The position numbers and the translations under genes were made by a program. A stretch of DNA of 64,000 nucleotides from Haliclystus octoradiatus (Eukaryota > Cnidaria > Staurozoa > Stauromedusae > Haliclystidae): positions 7,088,030-7,152,029 of the forward strand of contig OU744450.1 of assembly GCA_916610825.1 (NCBI GenBank). Reading direction: 5' to 3'. This document shows, piece by piece, positions 34,011 to 46,700 of this stretch. Below the pieces are notes generated by a model. The model did no database searches, had not been told where the DNA came from, and saw nothing but the letters and a program-made list of their open reading frames with translations. Position 1 is the stretch's first letter. Each line of letters begins with the position of its first letter.

Positions 34011-36690
34011 TCTGTGAAAAAAAGGAATGTTAAATTCGAGCTAAGGTTTTAGCCAGGAACATAAATGTTCGTGTTGATTGAAAAGTTTTGACCGCCAGAA
34101 TGAGAGATATGTAATGAGATGAGAAAGCTATTGAAAACTGCCTACTTCGGTAGCCTATTGCACTATTCAGTAAGTTTTCACATAGTCACATAGTTTCAGT
34201 ATGTTTTCAGTATGTTTTCAGATTTTCAAGAATCGTGGTGTATAAATTTAGTGTATATGTATACTGTTTATGTCCTTGAATCCTTGTGTACAGTGGTTAG
34301 GACTGATAATTCAGGGTCAAATGTGTTAGAAGGCAATGTATGATTGATTGTTGATTGGTGACTGTCTGGTAGGGTAACTACTATAACCAGTCATTAAACA
34401 CACATGTACACTGAAAATATGATTGGATTTATGCAAGAAAAACCGTTATATTGATGATTGTACGGTCTGTGTTTGAAGACCAGAATCAATTAACTTCCTT
34501 AGTAATGTGAATAGCAGTATACGAAATATGTAACAAAAAGATCTTCTAATAGGAAGTAGTGGTTTGTTGATTACAATGTTACAGTTTGGTGACAGACGTT
34601 ACAGTACGATGGATGTGTCGTGTGGTCTAATAGACATGCCCCGAGACATTAATCTTGTTCGCGCCAGTTACTTTTTCATTTGACGTGCTATATGATATTA
34701 ATGATTAGGGCGTGATGTTCCGTTGCGTGGTTGATTGTATCTGTTGGTAGGAAGTGTTTCCCGGAAAGATGAGTATTATCGGATCATGATCGGATGGAGG
34801 AATTGATTTTCATTATTGAGACATCATCTAAATTGGAATTTCTGCTAACTACGACGTTTTCCTTCGCACCTTTCATTATTGTAATTATGAGGTTTTCACA
34901 TGTAGCTTTCATTATTGTAAGAAAAATGTTACAAAATAATGAAATAATAAATTGTTCAAGTATAATCATACATCCAGCAGGACACTTGATTGGTAATGTA
35001 TGAAACCTTGGGAGCCTGCATAAATTAATAAATTGATACGGTCGAGTATAACTTTGTGTGGAATTTTAGTAGATGACCGTTTGTCTTAATTATGTATGTA
35101 TTTACAGTAAGACTCAGGCAATGTCATTTTTCGTAGTGACGTGTGTACAGAGGGTGTGTGACTCGATGGTGTATAGTACGGCCATTTAAGACTTTGAATA
35201 ACTTATCAGACATCACAAAATTTATAGCAATTGTACTCCAAAAACAGCACAGTTTATACGATTATCAAACTTGAATGTCAGCATTGGTAAAATTTAGAAA
35301 TTTAAATTTCAGCATTGGTATTTAATTTAGAAAGAACAAAAAATAGACGATATTATATCAATTATCAAGTATGCTGTATCTTATTTTATTTCAGTTTATT
35401 TACATATAAATCCTATACTGTATTAAGAGATTTTAATTCAAAAGTCGGTTTCATTAATTTTAACTTTTTTAGATGATAGTATTATGGCAAAATTGGATGT
35501 CAAATTTTCAACTTTCTTGGTTTCTTGCATCAAAATTTCACATTTTCAGCTGAAAATTCACTATTCGTCCTGATGTGACGTGCCTGGAGAACATTTTACG
35601 TCAGGACTATAAGCGACTATCTTTGATAGTTTTGGCATATGATTTAAATCAAGCAAAAATTGAGGATGCTAGCAAAACTATACAACACTCATTGATGCAC
35701 CATCTTATTATGATACGCAGAGAAAAATTTCCAGTTCGGGGAGATAACGAGCCGGGGGGGGTAACTCCAGCTCTTCAGGGACGGGGTGCCATTTTGGAAA
35801 ATGGTGAAGTACCCAAAAATTTACCCAAAATTCTGTTGATGCTACCAAAGAAATCAAAAATGCTACCAAAAACGCTCCAGCAGGTTGATTGATTTAAGTA
35901 AATATACAAAAATGATGCAAAATTTTTCAAAATTTCTTGAAAAATTATAACGATAACGATTAAGAGGATAACGATGATATACAATATACATCCAATCAAA
36001 AGCTGCAAGTACAATTCTTTTGATGTATGAGAAATCTGATGACCAATCACATTGACCTATAATCAGGCAAGTGTAAAATAAGTCATGGGGCAAGAATTGC
36101 TTAGATGTATGTTATTTGAGTTCCACAGCTGTCTTCCATGACTCGTGAATTGGTAAACTTTCACGATTAAGCACAATGTAATTTTAATTTGTTATTATAG
36201 ACTGTATACAGTGTATATAGTTTATGCTATACAAAGGCATCGAGTAAAATACTCACTGTAAATATACCTTATTAAAAATTAACATTTTCTAATCATCCGA
36301 TCAAGAAGCTTTTTAAGTAACTTTCTTATTTTTTCAATGTTCAAAACCGATAAAATGAATCTTGACTAATATTTCAATAAAGAAAATAATGTGCCTTATA
36401 TGGAGCTAATAATTTTGCTATTAAAAATCATTTACTAACATAAAATTGTTGAGTCATTTTGTTAAAAGAGTAAAGGTCAGTAGAGTCAATTGCTATGTGG
36501 TTAGTTTGTTATGCAGACATTGACGTCATCTAACATTCAACTCATGCATTCCAAATATTTATTACATACATCTGAAATTGTTTGTGGTGGTAACATTTTT
36601 AGGAAAATGTGGTATACTCTCTCTATTGTAATCAGGTAATTATTATTTAATTAATGAATATTTTCCGTTTCTCTAGAACAAACTAAAACT
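34011..36690. other. No gene recognised
   Basis: AT-rich sequence with short chance frames. A 105-codon frame at 35575-35892 has no recognisable domain, and its second half overlaps a simple-looking GGGG-rich stretch. I see no RNA gene or complete mobile element here. Confidence 0.4.
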
Positions 36691-36691
36691 G

Positions 36692-36950
36692 TGATCAAAT
36701 CCCCTCAAAGGTCAATTCAGCCTTAACTTTATCTAAAAACATCACATGATTTCTACTTTCTGATCGTGGGTGTAGTTGTGGGAATAGCCTCAAGGGGAAT
36801 GGCGTTATGAGCAGCTCTGCGCTATCGTTGCGCATTTGATTATGCAGTGTCACGGCTGTAATGAGCATCCGATCGTTTCTCTGAGTGGAAAGCGTTAATC
36901 CTCCCTCGGCTAACAAATTGAAGAATGTCAAAGATGATATTGAAGGGTGA
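36692..36950 (+). mobile_element. tRNA-derived SINE, copy C
   Basis: GATCAAATCCCCTCAAAGGT then TTCAGCCTTAACTTTATCT and TCGTTGCGCATT follow the order of copy A from box B onward. The 5' tRNA-like part is missing or too diverged. Confidence 0.65.
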
Positions 36951-36960
36951 TATAATAAAG

Positions 36961-38572
36961 GGCGAATCATTCACAGATCACCGTACTTTATTGCGATTTA
37001 CCTGCACGAGTGATGTAAGGAGACACGAGTGAAGCGTAATGAATGTGTGAGCCCAGGCGAGGATATTCTGGCTTTTTGAGTATTTTTTTTAGAACAATAT
37101 TTTCATAGATCACTACTTCATCTGAAAATGCGAACATACATCTCGTCCAATCAAATTGCTAGGAATCCTTTCTTCAAGTTAGAATCCCAGGGCACATACT
37201 TATTGGGATGTAGATTCGACGTGTTTGATGGAAAACATGACCATCGAGATTCCTGGCAGCTTCATGGAACAACATTTTTTTCCTTTCTTAGGCCTTCTTG
37301 AGATTATGTGAGTCTCGAACTCCTCAACTTGCTGATAATTACAATATAGTCGCTGCTTCTGGTTGATACATAGCTTAATTGTATAAATAATGTGAGCCAA
37401 TGGCTTTTTAAAATATGATCTAGCACACTATTGAACTTTTGTGTGCTTTTTTTACGCATAAATAAGTTAATGCTTTTGAATAATCCTGATCAAACTGGAA
37501 ATTCTCATTCGTGGCGTCGAGCTACAATAGCAAGATCGGTTTCGTTTTTGAACCTGCTTTTACCATGCATTGATATGGTGATCTGGCATTGTATATGATG
37601 GTATATAAACTAGTCAGATTGATCAAATAAAGTTCGTTAGTATACAAATAATATATATAATGACGATAAACATATAATTCAATAACATTAATTTTAATTT
37701 ATAATTTAATAGAGACTGAAATCAGGTAACATCATATATATACAAAAATGTTCAACGAAGATTTTTATGTTAATTGAATATTAAAAATAAATTGGCTATA
37801 TAAGATAGAGGAAATACGTAAGTTTGTTTTTTGCTTCAGTTTGGGTTGTAAGCCTAGGTACAAAGTTCATACTAAGTAAATGTTCCAATATTTGACGACC
37901 CCCCTCCTGTAAGCAACTGTACGCTTGTAGGTCATCTCCCCTTCTGCGTGTATGCTGATAATTTTGTACCCCCTCCGCATTTTTACAAATTTTGCTGTTT
38001 TCCAAGGTGCACAAGTGCAACGTTTTTACAACTCAAATACCAAACGCAAATTTTCTCGGTTAATCAATAATGGTTTAGCTTTTTCTGTACAAAAATCGAT
38101 TTCATATGATCAATAAACTGATAATTAATAGCATTATATTCTTTCAAAGGGTGCTACTGAGCCGGAGGACTTCCATATCGGCCTTTTCCAGATTCTTATG
38201 AAATTTTACAGTATCAATTTAGAGGTTTTTCAAGATTTTTAGGACTTTTCCTTCGTTTATCTCGTGAAAACATGAAATTTTAGGGTCTTCACTTTCATTT
38301 GCTGTGGAATTTTATTTTATTTTTTTTAATTTTTATTTTTTAAATTCGAAATTTTAACATTTTCCTTTATTTTTGAAAATGGCACACCGCCGTCAAAAAT
38401 TACAAAAGTACAACATGAGACATACTTTGATGATAGACATTTATGTACATTGTATACTACGTGGGACGCGTTTTCCTAGACAGGAGTACAACATGTTGTA
38501 AGCTTTGTTACTAAACAATGTTTTCGAATTGAATCCAAAGATGATGCTACGAAATGGCGTTGTGATAAATGG
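36961..38572. other. No gene recognised; one dispersed repeat
   Basis: Nothing coding is convincing. 38150-38395 (CCGGAGGACTTCCAT..CTTTTCCAGATTCTT..TCATTTGCTGTG) is related to 50812-51055, a dispersed repeat of about 240 bp without identified ends. Confidence 0.4.
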
Positions 38573-38574
38573 TA

Positions 38575-38945
38575 CGGTGGCCCACAACTGCCACTTACAA
38601 CAACTTCACTTGCCTGCCACATTAACTTCACTTGCCTGCCACATTAACTTTACTTGCCTGCCACAATAAGAAAATCATGCAGCATTAACTTTACTTGCCT
38701 GCCACAATAAGAAAATCATGCAGCATTAACTTTACTTGCCTGCCACAACAAAAACATGAATTACAACAACTTCACTTGCCTGCCGCATTAAGAACTTACA
38801 TTACAACAACTTCACTTGCCTGCCACATTAAAAACTTACATTACGGAAGTGTTGCCTGTATTACGGAAGTATATTCTTCCACGCGTCCGTTTGAAAACGA
38901 GATGCTGTGAAGAAATTTTCTATTCTGAGCCTCGGAATTCGGATA
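38575..38945 (+). repeat. Left terminal inverted repeat with subterminal tandem units
   Basis: CGGTGGCCCACAACTGCCAC, then about seven copies of ACTT(C/T)ACTTGCCTGCCAC spaced by ATTA, AAAA or CATGCAGC spacers. It mirrors 44158-44509. Such repeats are typical transposase-binding sites (inference). Confidence 0.85.
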
Positions 38946-39544
38946 AAAAACATGGCCGCTGATTGTCTATTATTTTAGTCGATGCAGTTTTCTGTATTTA
39001 ATAAACTGTGACTGAATGTTATAACAACTCAAGGATAATCAATAACAACCAGGTAAAGCCATCATCTGTTTAATCGCCTAGGAACTTGCATGTTTTTTTG
39101 TTATAATTGCAAATCAATCAACATGAAATCGTATTTTGACAGACAGTGAAGCATAAATTAATCAGATTATCCATATAGGCTAGACTTTGTATAATGTACA
39201 TCCACCCTCTCCCTGATCAACTGCTGTTAATTTGCTTGCAGGTGACTATTTACATTTACATTGATACACTAGTTTGTCATTATTAGGGCTCCGTAGTACA
39301 GAGAACAGTCCCATTATTTCATGATTAGCCTATATATTCATAAGAAGAAAATCTATAGTACATTCACTGCCAAGTGTTACACGTTCTTGTATTGGAATAA
39401 TCAATTGATTAACATGGTAATATGTATGAACTGATAATGACTAATAATTTTATTATTTCAAAGTTAATAGGTGTATACAAGTCACTTGTTCCATTTATTC
39501 AATACCAATTTAATATAATTTTTGTAAGACTTGGTAAATATAAC

Positions 39545-39690
39545 AATCAAATCAAGCTATTCGGCAGGAAGGAATCTTGTAATGGCCGATTTTGCCAAGG
39601 GACTCATACAATTTGGGCAGCTTGATGATTTGAAACCGAAGAAAGAAAGCTTGAAATCACTGTTTGGTTTGTACTGCCAAAAGTGAACTA
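39545..39690 (+). repeat. Extra inverted fragment of the HECT gene, left arm
   Basis: Matches the SARRSLVMAEFVKG..LKPKKERFKSLF-coding part of the neighbouring HECT copy, but in opposite orientation, so each arm has an inner small inverted repeat. The mirror copy is at 43085-43255. Confidence 0.7.
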
Positions 39691-39717
39691 TCACAAATAA
39701 AAATATATAAATTATGG

Positions 39718-40472
39718 CCTACCAAATGCCTGTGCATTGAAGTATGCTGTCACAAAAATATCTTTAAATTGATTGTATGTTTTCATATGCTGTAGTTGCA
39801 ACGATATGGGCTTTTCACAGGCGCTGACCAGTGGATAGCATATTGTATGGGCCGTATCTCCTGTACAGTCATGATTGAAACTGATCATGATGCTCTGAGA
39901 TGTTTTGTTCCGTGGGACATGCCGTGTTCCTGTCAGCCATCCCAATAATCCTGCTGACGTAGCTTCTACAGTTACCGTTTTTTGTTCTGATTCTGAAGTG
40001 TCAACATCCATTGGCTCAGATTCTGCTGCCGGTGTGTCTTCGTAAACATATGCAACTTGTCTCGATGGTATACTGCAGACTCCTCCAATGTACGTTTTGC
40101 AGATACATGAGAAGGAGATGAATAACATGGTTCCAGAATAGATAATATGTAAATGACAGTTGGCTCAAATTGATCGTTCCCTTTTGGCAGTAGAAACAGT
40201 GATTTGAATCTTTCTTTCTTCGGTTTCAGATCATCAAATTGTGTTAGTCCTTTGACAAACTCAGCCATCACCAGACTCCTTCGTGCCGAAAAGCTTGATT
40301 TGATCGTTTCCGCTATCGCCTTCTTATTCGATTCTGCTATGACTCCCGTGTAGCCATGCTCTATTATTTCATCCATTCTGTTCTTCATATCATCCATTAT
40401 CTCACTAAGAATTTGTTTTTCTTTCTCTGCCAGGGCTTTGTCATCAACATCTGTCACTGGAAATGGCTCGAA
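39718..40472 (-). pseudogene. HECT E3-like gene copy in the left arm (truncated)
   Basis: On the - strand, a coiled, charged segment (EKEKQILSEIMDDMKNRMDE) is followed, after a frame change near 40000-40130, by an acidic linker and a HECT C-lobe: LLGWLTGTRHVP, then CYPLVSACEKPISLQLQHM with a candidate catalytic Cys, ending FNAQAFG. HECT C-lobes end with a TG..xP strand, a Cys loop and a GFG-type tail in this order. The N-lobe is missing because the inverted arm stops at 40472. The same frame change occurs in the right copy, so it predates the duplication or marks an intron. Confidence 0.65.
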
Positions 40473-40475
40473 AAT

Positions 40476-41238
40476 AGCACCTCACTTAGGAGGGCGCATG
40501 AGCTCAAGCGACGAGTATATACCAACCCTGGCCCAAACTATGCCTGGCACTGTGATGACTATGATGAATTAAAACCTTTCGGGTTTCCTAAATTCCTATC
40601 CATGGTTGTATTGATAGCTGGAGCAGGAAGGTGTTATGGCTTAACGTCACACGATCCAACAATTCACCGCAAGTTGTAGCACAGTTTTACCTAGATGCAA
40701 TCAAAAGGTTATGTGTACTCCAATGAAGTTAATAACAGATTTGGGAACAGAAAATGGTATTGCTGCAAGAGTATAGTGTTTTCTGAGAAAGGATCACAAA
40801 TATGTTCAATACACAAGAAATCAAAGAATAGAGGCTTGGTGGTCCCAACTAAGACGGCAGAGAAGCACTTAGTGGATCAATTTCTTTACAGATCTTGAAG
40901 AGCAAGACATATATAACAGAGCTGATGACATGCAAGCCAGCTGATACAGCGACATTGGAATACGCATTACATAAGACATTCCAAGTATCAAACTATTGCT
41001 GGCAGACCTGATGCATCGTACAATCTTCCTGAGCAATCAGGTGGACTGCCAAAGAGTATCTGAGTATCGATAACATTGCTTCTGTAAAACCCAGGTACTG
41101 GAGCCGCTTCAAGAGGAAGAATATGAAGAGTATTTTACTTATGCAATGAACGAAAGCCAGGAGAACTCTGCCCATGATTGGAAAACAGGATTGGAATTAT
41201 ACCAAAAGTTAATGGGATTCGCCAGAAATGACGGGTAG
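40476..41238 (+). pseudogene. Integrase-type DDE transposase, decayed
   Basis: Pieces in changing frames keep the catalytic pattern: GPNYAWHCDDYDELKPFGFP (first Asp), then a 5-bp shift to IHGCIDSWSRKVLWLNV, LITDLGTENG (second Asp), and NQRIEAWWSQLRR with Glu. WINFFTDLEE, WNTHYIRHSKYQTIAGRPDA and a YEEYFTYAM tail follow. I know this layout from many uncharacterised integrase-core proteins in cnidarian, lancelet and fish genomes. At least two in-frame stops (one in place of a conserved Trp) and several frameshifts inactivate it. It lies between the two HECT-like copies in the unique centre of the element and reads toward the right-hand one. Confidence 0.8.
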
Positions 41239-42040
41239 TATTCCTCATCATCCAATCAATTTATATATTGTATTATTGTTTAAGATTTCTACATAAATTT
41301 GCAATAGCATTTATATATTTATAGTCGGTATAAATTTTACTAAAAACTGAGACTGTGAAGCAATACAATTCATATGAATATAGAATGCAATTAATTAAAG
41401 TAATGACCACTACACATTTTCTCATCATCGGATCACCAGACATATCAATTTAATATACAATTTAAAAAATTTAATTTTGCTACCCTCTATAAATTCAATA
41501 TTTATAACCCAAAAATGAAATATATTCAAAATATCAAGTACAGTATATACTCTATGTGTAAGACTACTGTTTCATTGTAATGTGATGTGTTTATCATATA
41601 CTACGTACACGCAGGGTAACTCCCAAATGATGGCCATACTGGGACGTGTCACTTTTTTGGGTCCATTTCCAGGTGAGAGATGCCACAGACTAAATATTGC
41701 TCCCAAAATAAAATTGAGGCCAAACTATTTTGTGATTAGTTCTCGTAAGTATAGTTGTTACTGTTGTAGTTTATGTAAGGATCAGGAGCAGCTGGACTAG
41801 GATACAAATCCTTTGAATTCCAAAAAAAAATCAAAGTAGATAACTTTTCGGATAATCATACATAAAGGTTCAGAGGTTTGATTTCATCTTTTTAAAAATT
41901 TTTTGTGATTTGATAGCGAAGCTCGAGATATTTAGGGCGCGGAGCAAATTTTTCTAGTGAATGATCAGTAATTACGGTGCGTTCCCCATGACGTGACATA
42001 ACATTCAGCTAGACATTGGCAGTTTGTTTGTTTGTATGGA
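41239..42040. other. Spacer inside the transposon, nothing recognised
   Basis: AT-rich. A 72-codon frame at 41582-41800 has no recognisable domain. Confidence 0.4.
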
Positions 42041-42049
42041 TGTCTACAA

Positions 42050-43077
42050 CTAGCCTCCTTTCCACGAGCAAGGAATCACTGTCAAGGCTGTCAAGTATGT
42101 TGCTGAAGCTGGCATTGATCAAGGAACCATGGGCAAAGAGTTCATGAGCCCTTGTATATTAAAAATCAGAAAAGATCTCCTTAAAGATAGGATACCATTC
42201 TTCTCAATGACATACATCAGTAATAGAACCTATCAGACGTGTGGAGAAGTTGTGGCAGTTTATCATGCACATGGTGGTCCACCGGAGCAGTTCATGGATG
42301 ATGTAGCATATAACTGTATTTTCGAGCCATTTCCAGTGACAGATGTTGATGACGAAGCCCTGGCAGAGAAAGAAAAACAAATTCTTAGTGAGATAATGGA
42401 TGATATGAAGAACAGAATTGATGAAATAATGGAGCATAGGGAGTCATAGCAGAATCGAACAAGAAGGCGATAGCGGAAACGATTAAATCAAGCTTTTCGG
42501 CACGAATGTGATGGTTGAGTTTGCCAAGGGACTCACACAATGCCCAAATTGCTTGATAATCTGAAACCGAAGAAAGAAAGATTCAAATCACTGTTTCTAC
42601 TGCCAAAAGGTAACGATCAATTTGAGCCAACTGTCATTTACATATTATCTATTCTGGAACCATGTTATTCATCTCCTTCTCCTGTATCTGCAAAACGTAC
42701 ATTGGAGGAGTCTGCAGTATACCATCGAGACAAGTTGCATATGTTTACGAAGACACACCCGCAGCAGAATCTGAGCCAATGGATGTTGACACTTCAGAAT
42801 AAGAACTAAAAACGGTAACTGTAGAAGCCACGTCAGCAGGACTATTGGGATGGCTGACAGGAACATGGCACGTCCCACGGAACAAAACATCTCAGAGCAT
42901 CATGGTCAGTTTCAATCATGACTGTACAGGAGATACGGCCCATACAATATGCCATCCACTGGTCAGCGCCTGTGAAAAGCCCATATCGTTGCAACTACAG
43001 CATATGAAAAACATACAATCAATTCAAAGATATTTTTGTGACAGCATACTTCAATGCACAGGCATTTGGTAGGCCAT
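42050..43077 (+). pseudogene. HECT E3-like gene copy, more complete (right side)
   Basis: Starts upstream of the arm with a HECT N-lobe-like stretch: AGIDQGTMGKEFMSPCIL, then CGEVVAVYHAHGGPPEQFMDD, which fits the G-x-x-IA-x-S-x-x-HGGP-x-P-x-F motif of HECT N-lobes. The charged helix, linker and C-lobe (GWLTGTWHVP, PLVSACEKPISLQ) follow as in the left copy. Frameshifts at about 42440, 42510 and 43005 break it. The nearest named relatives by motif are G2E3-type HECT proteins, where the N-lobe is short. It is probably cargo or an accessory gene of the transposon. Confidence 0.65.
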
Positions 43078-43084
43078 AATTTAT

Positions 43085-43255
43085 ATATTTTTATTTGTGA
43101 TAGTTCACTTTTGGCAGTACAAACCAAACAGTGATTTCAAGCTTTCTTTCTTCGGTTTCAAATCATCAAGCTGCCCAAATTGTATGAGTCCCTTGGCAAA
43201 CTCGGCCATTACAAGATTCCTTCCTGCCGAATAGCTTGATTTGATTGTTATATTT
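43085..43255 (-). repeat. Extra inverted fragment of the HECT gene, right arm
   Basis: Counterpart of 39545-39690, reading opposite to the HECT copy that precedes it. It shows that the inner rearrangement happened before the arms were duplicated. Confidence 0.7.
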
Positions 43256-44157
43256 ACCAAGTCTTACAAAAAACTATATTAAATTGGTATTGAATAATTG
43301 GAACAAGTGACTTGCATACACTTATTAACTTCGAAATAATAAATTATTAGTCATTATCAGTTCATACATATTACCATGTTAATTAATTGATTATTTCCAA
43401 TACAAGAACGTGTAACACTTGGCAGTGAATGTAGCCTACTATATATTTTCTTATGAATATATAATCATGAAATAATGGGACTGTTCCTGCACTACGGAGC
43501 CCTAATAATGACAAACTAGTGTATCAAGGTGAGTGTAAATAGTCATCTGCAAGAATATTAACAGCAGTTGATCAGGGAGAGGGTGGATGTACATTATACA
43601 AAGTCTAGCCTACATGGATAACAGGATAATCTGATTAATTTATTTGATAATCATAAAATATATATAGGAAATTTTTAACATATTGTACAGTGAATCTGTT
43701 TTCTAATTTTTACTTTATACAGTTTATATTATTAAATCATGTTGAACTCTAGGTAAGGGATCCAACAGCTCTGCTTTGTTCAATGTCATTAACATTTGTT
43801 GATGCAAAGGCGTGTGATGAGGTTGTCCTTGAGCCTCTTATGCATAAGATAGCTGATCGCAAAGTCACAAACGATCTAGCTTTGTTCTAAGCCAATTTGT
43901 GACAGTACTAATGTTTGTTTTGCTTTTTGCTATCTGATTAATTTATGCTTCACTGTCTGTCTTATCTGATTTGCAATTATAACAAAAAAAACATGCAAGT
44001 TCCTAGGCGATTAAACAGATGATGGCTTTACCTGGTTGTTATTGATTATCTTTGAGTTGTTATAACATTCAGTCACAGTTTATTAAACACAGAAAACTGC
44101 ATCGACTAAAATAATAGACAATCAGCGGCCATGTTTTTTATCCGAATTCCGAGGCTC

Positions 44158-44509
44158 AGAATAGAAAATTTCTTCACAGCATCTCGTTTTCAAACGGACG
44201 CGTGGAAGAATATACTTCCGTAATAAATGCAACACTTCCGTAATATAAGTTTTTAATGTGGCAGGCAAGTGAAGTTGTTGTAATGTAAGTTCTTAATGCG
44301 GCAGGCAAGTGAAGTTGTTGTAATTCATGTTTTTGTTGTGGCAGGCAAGTAAAGTTAATGCTGCATGATTTTCTTATTGTGGCAGGCAAGTAAAGTTAAT
44401 GCTGCATGATTTTCTTATTGTGGCAGGCAAGTAAAGTTAATGTGGCAGGCAAGTGAAGTTAATGTGGCAGGCAAGTGAAGTTGTTGTAAGTGGCAGTTGT
44501 GGGCCACCG
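44158..44509 (-). repeat. Right terminal inverted repeat with subterminal tandem units
   Basis: Inverted copy of the left end: GTGGCAGGCAAGT(G/A)AAGTT units ending GGGCCACCG|TA. Confidence 0.85.
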
Positions 44510-44511
44510 TA

Positions 44512-46700
44512 AAATGGAGATCTCTGTTGCCATAAATGTTGTCAAAAAATTTGAAAAGCTTTTAAATCTCAATAGATAAGTATGTTGTCCATAAAATAAG
44601 TGTCAAACTGTAACATATGGAATGTCCATTAAGTTGCGAGTTGTCATGGATATAAAGACAGATATTTACCATATAAGGGATATATGTAAGCTATTTGTGA
44701 TCCTAATCCTTACATACTGTATTCCAGCATTTCGACAGAAAACATTACATTTCAGATAAGTGTGACAAAGGTGTATATAAGCTTCTTTGGAGTTACTTGT
44801 CGATTGCTTGTTTCTCATTGTTAATACCAGACACTACTAGGTAAAAAAACCGGGATAATTCTACTGGATTTACTTTGTTTATCCCACCTCAGCACCATGA
44901 CAAAGGCTATTTACAGTAATATCTTTCAAGAGATATGAATGATACTTTGTAATAAATAAATTTGCAACCAGTCTTTCTTCTTCAAACTAACCCCTCAAAA
45001 TGTAACCCCAAAACATAACAGTAATTTTTTTTTGTAACAATCAAAATTGGCTTGAAAATTAAACGGTCGATGGGACTCAATTTGAAGTCAGTTTCAGATA
45101 AATAAAAAGGAATGGTTAGATAATTTTCAGAATCCTTTTTCACGGCTAAATCCTCAAAAAAGAATTAATTTCTTTAATTATAGAAGTTTTCTAGTTTTAT
45201 AGTGTCCAACTGCATAATAGATGAAAAAAACTTGCCTTATTTTTGCTATAGATAACAATTCATTTTCACGAGGAAACTCCTTCAAATTCAAGTTACTCTC
45301 GTCATCACGAATTCTGAAATTACGTCATACCAAGTTGGAATGCTACATTACCGGAAGCATTTGTTTCTTCAAAATTATCTCTGCTTTAATCACAGTTTCA
45401 CTATCACTACATCCTTTTTATTGTGTTATTGTAACACAGTTATTCTTTTCCAGTTTTATATTGGATAACAATGTCTATACCGTGTTATAGCTGTGGATAG
45501 CTAATTGTCTACACGTACGTGGGAGCCGAAATCTTTACTTCATTTTTGCGCCAGTCATAGCTTATTTGACAAAAAACATATATTTGCTGATTTGGCTATG
45601 GTAAAGGCGTATTTCAGCCGTAATTATGTATTATGTATCACCTCGAATTACTACCAATACGTATTCGAGATGTTTGAAAACTTGGAATGGAGACCAAGAA
45701 TGGAAATAAATCAAATTTCGCATATCTTCAATGAAATCGAAGCGGCAAAATATCCGCAAAACTTCGATTAGATTAATTCTCGGAACACTGTCGGTTACTC
45801 AAAATTGCCAATATTACTTGCGAAAATCCTATAGAGTTCAAAGTCTGATCGTAATCCTACAGTTACATCTATAATCTTTGGCGCTCAGTTTGAATGGATT
45901 ACCGTCCTTTCAAAAATCCACATGACTTAAAACTTATCAGGTTTTCCAAATAAATGATGATGATCACATGGTAGTTAAAAAATTCAAGCTCGTTCGGATC
46001 GGATTGAAATCGGATCAGATTTTCTACTGTCTACGACTACCAACCGTGTTGAACTGTTGATTGACATATCTTTAATAGCCTTAATAGAAGTTCTATAATT
46101 ATATGTTATATCCTTAATAGCAATTATAGTGAAACTGCTAGAATATAGGGGTATGTACAGACAGTCCTAGTATCAATATACTGGAAGTTTGATTTGTATG
46201 AATGAAATTGCAAATGTATGATAAATGTATGCACAATCTATGACAAGTAAATTATGACATCATACATTACAGTAAACTGGATTGACAGTTGATGAACAAT
46301 AAAATTTGTTTGACATGTCGAAATTTGATATATTACGCGATAATGTGTAATAATCGGTTGTTTCATATTTGTTTTAAATATATGACGTATATTTGATACA
46401 CGCGCATTCTCATGTAGTGATTACAACAAAATATTAAATCACTTATGTTTTTTGTGTTATAATGCGGTCAATAATGATTTAAACATTTAATGATGACAAA
46501 TGTATCAATATGTTGCCATGAGTATCTGTCAAACATTATTCTACGTCATCTCATCTGCCGGAGACTTATTAACCGCAGAGACGCCTTTCGTGTGCCTTCA
46601 TATCCATTGTAATTCTGTACCCAATAATATTTCATGATACAATACAAATTCTTTAAGCAAATTAAAACGAATGAATCGCGGTGTTATGATCTCGTTCCTC
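44512..46700. other. Intergenic, no gene recognised
   Basis: AT-rich sequence between the transposon and the ShKT gene promoter. Two ORFs of 88-89 codons (45221-45490, 45505-45771) have no recognisable motif or splice context; the second has a charged end that I cannot exclude as a real exon. Confidence 0.4.

Larger units (their letters stand above)
38575..44509. mobile_element. 5.9-kb DNA transposon with long inverted arms, DDE transposase and HECT-like genes
   Basis: The left end CGGTGGCCCACAACTGCCAC and the right end, inverted, are identical, each next to TA (38573-38574, 44510-44511). Inverted similarity extends from the ends to about 40472 on the left and 42319 on the right, broken by small indels and a roughly 300-bp extra segment at 43655-43935. 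The arms contain tandem CTTCACTTGCCTGCCACATTAA-type subterminal repeats and a HECT-like gene. The unique centre holds a decayed integrase-type transposase. A class II transposon with TA target is the simplest reading; I do not recognise the superfamily. Confidence 0.8.

Noticed and set aside
38695-38910. 71-codon ORF and its near-identical partner at 44174-44389
   Set aside because: Both are readings of the tandem subterminal repeats in the transposon ends, so the protein similarity follows from the inverted repeat.
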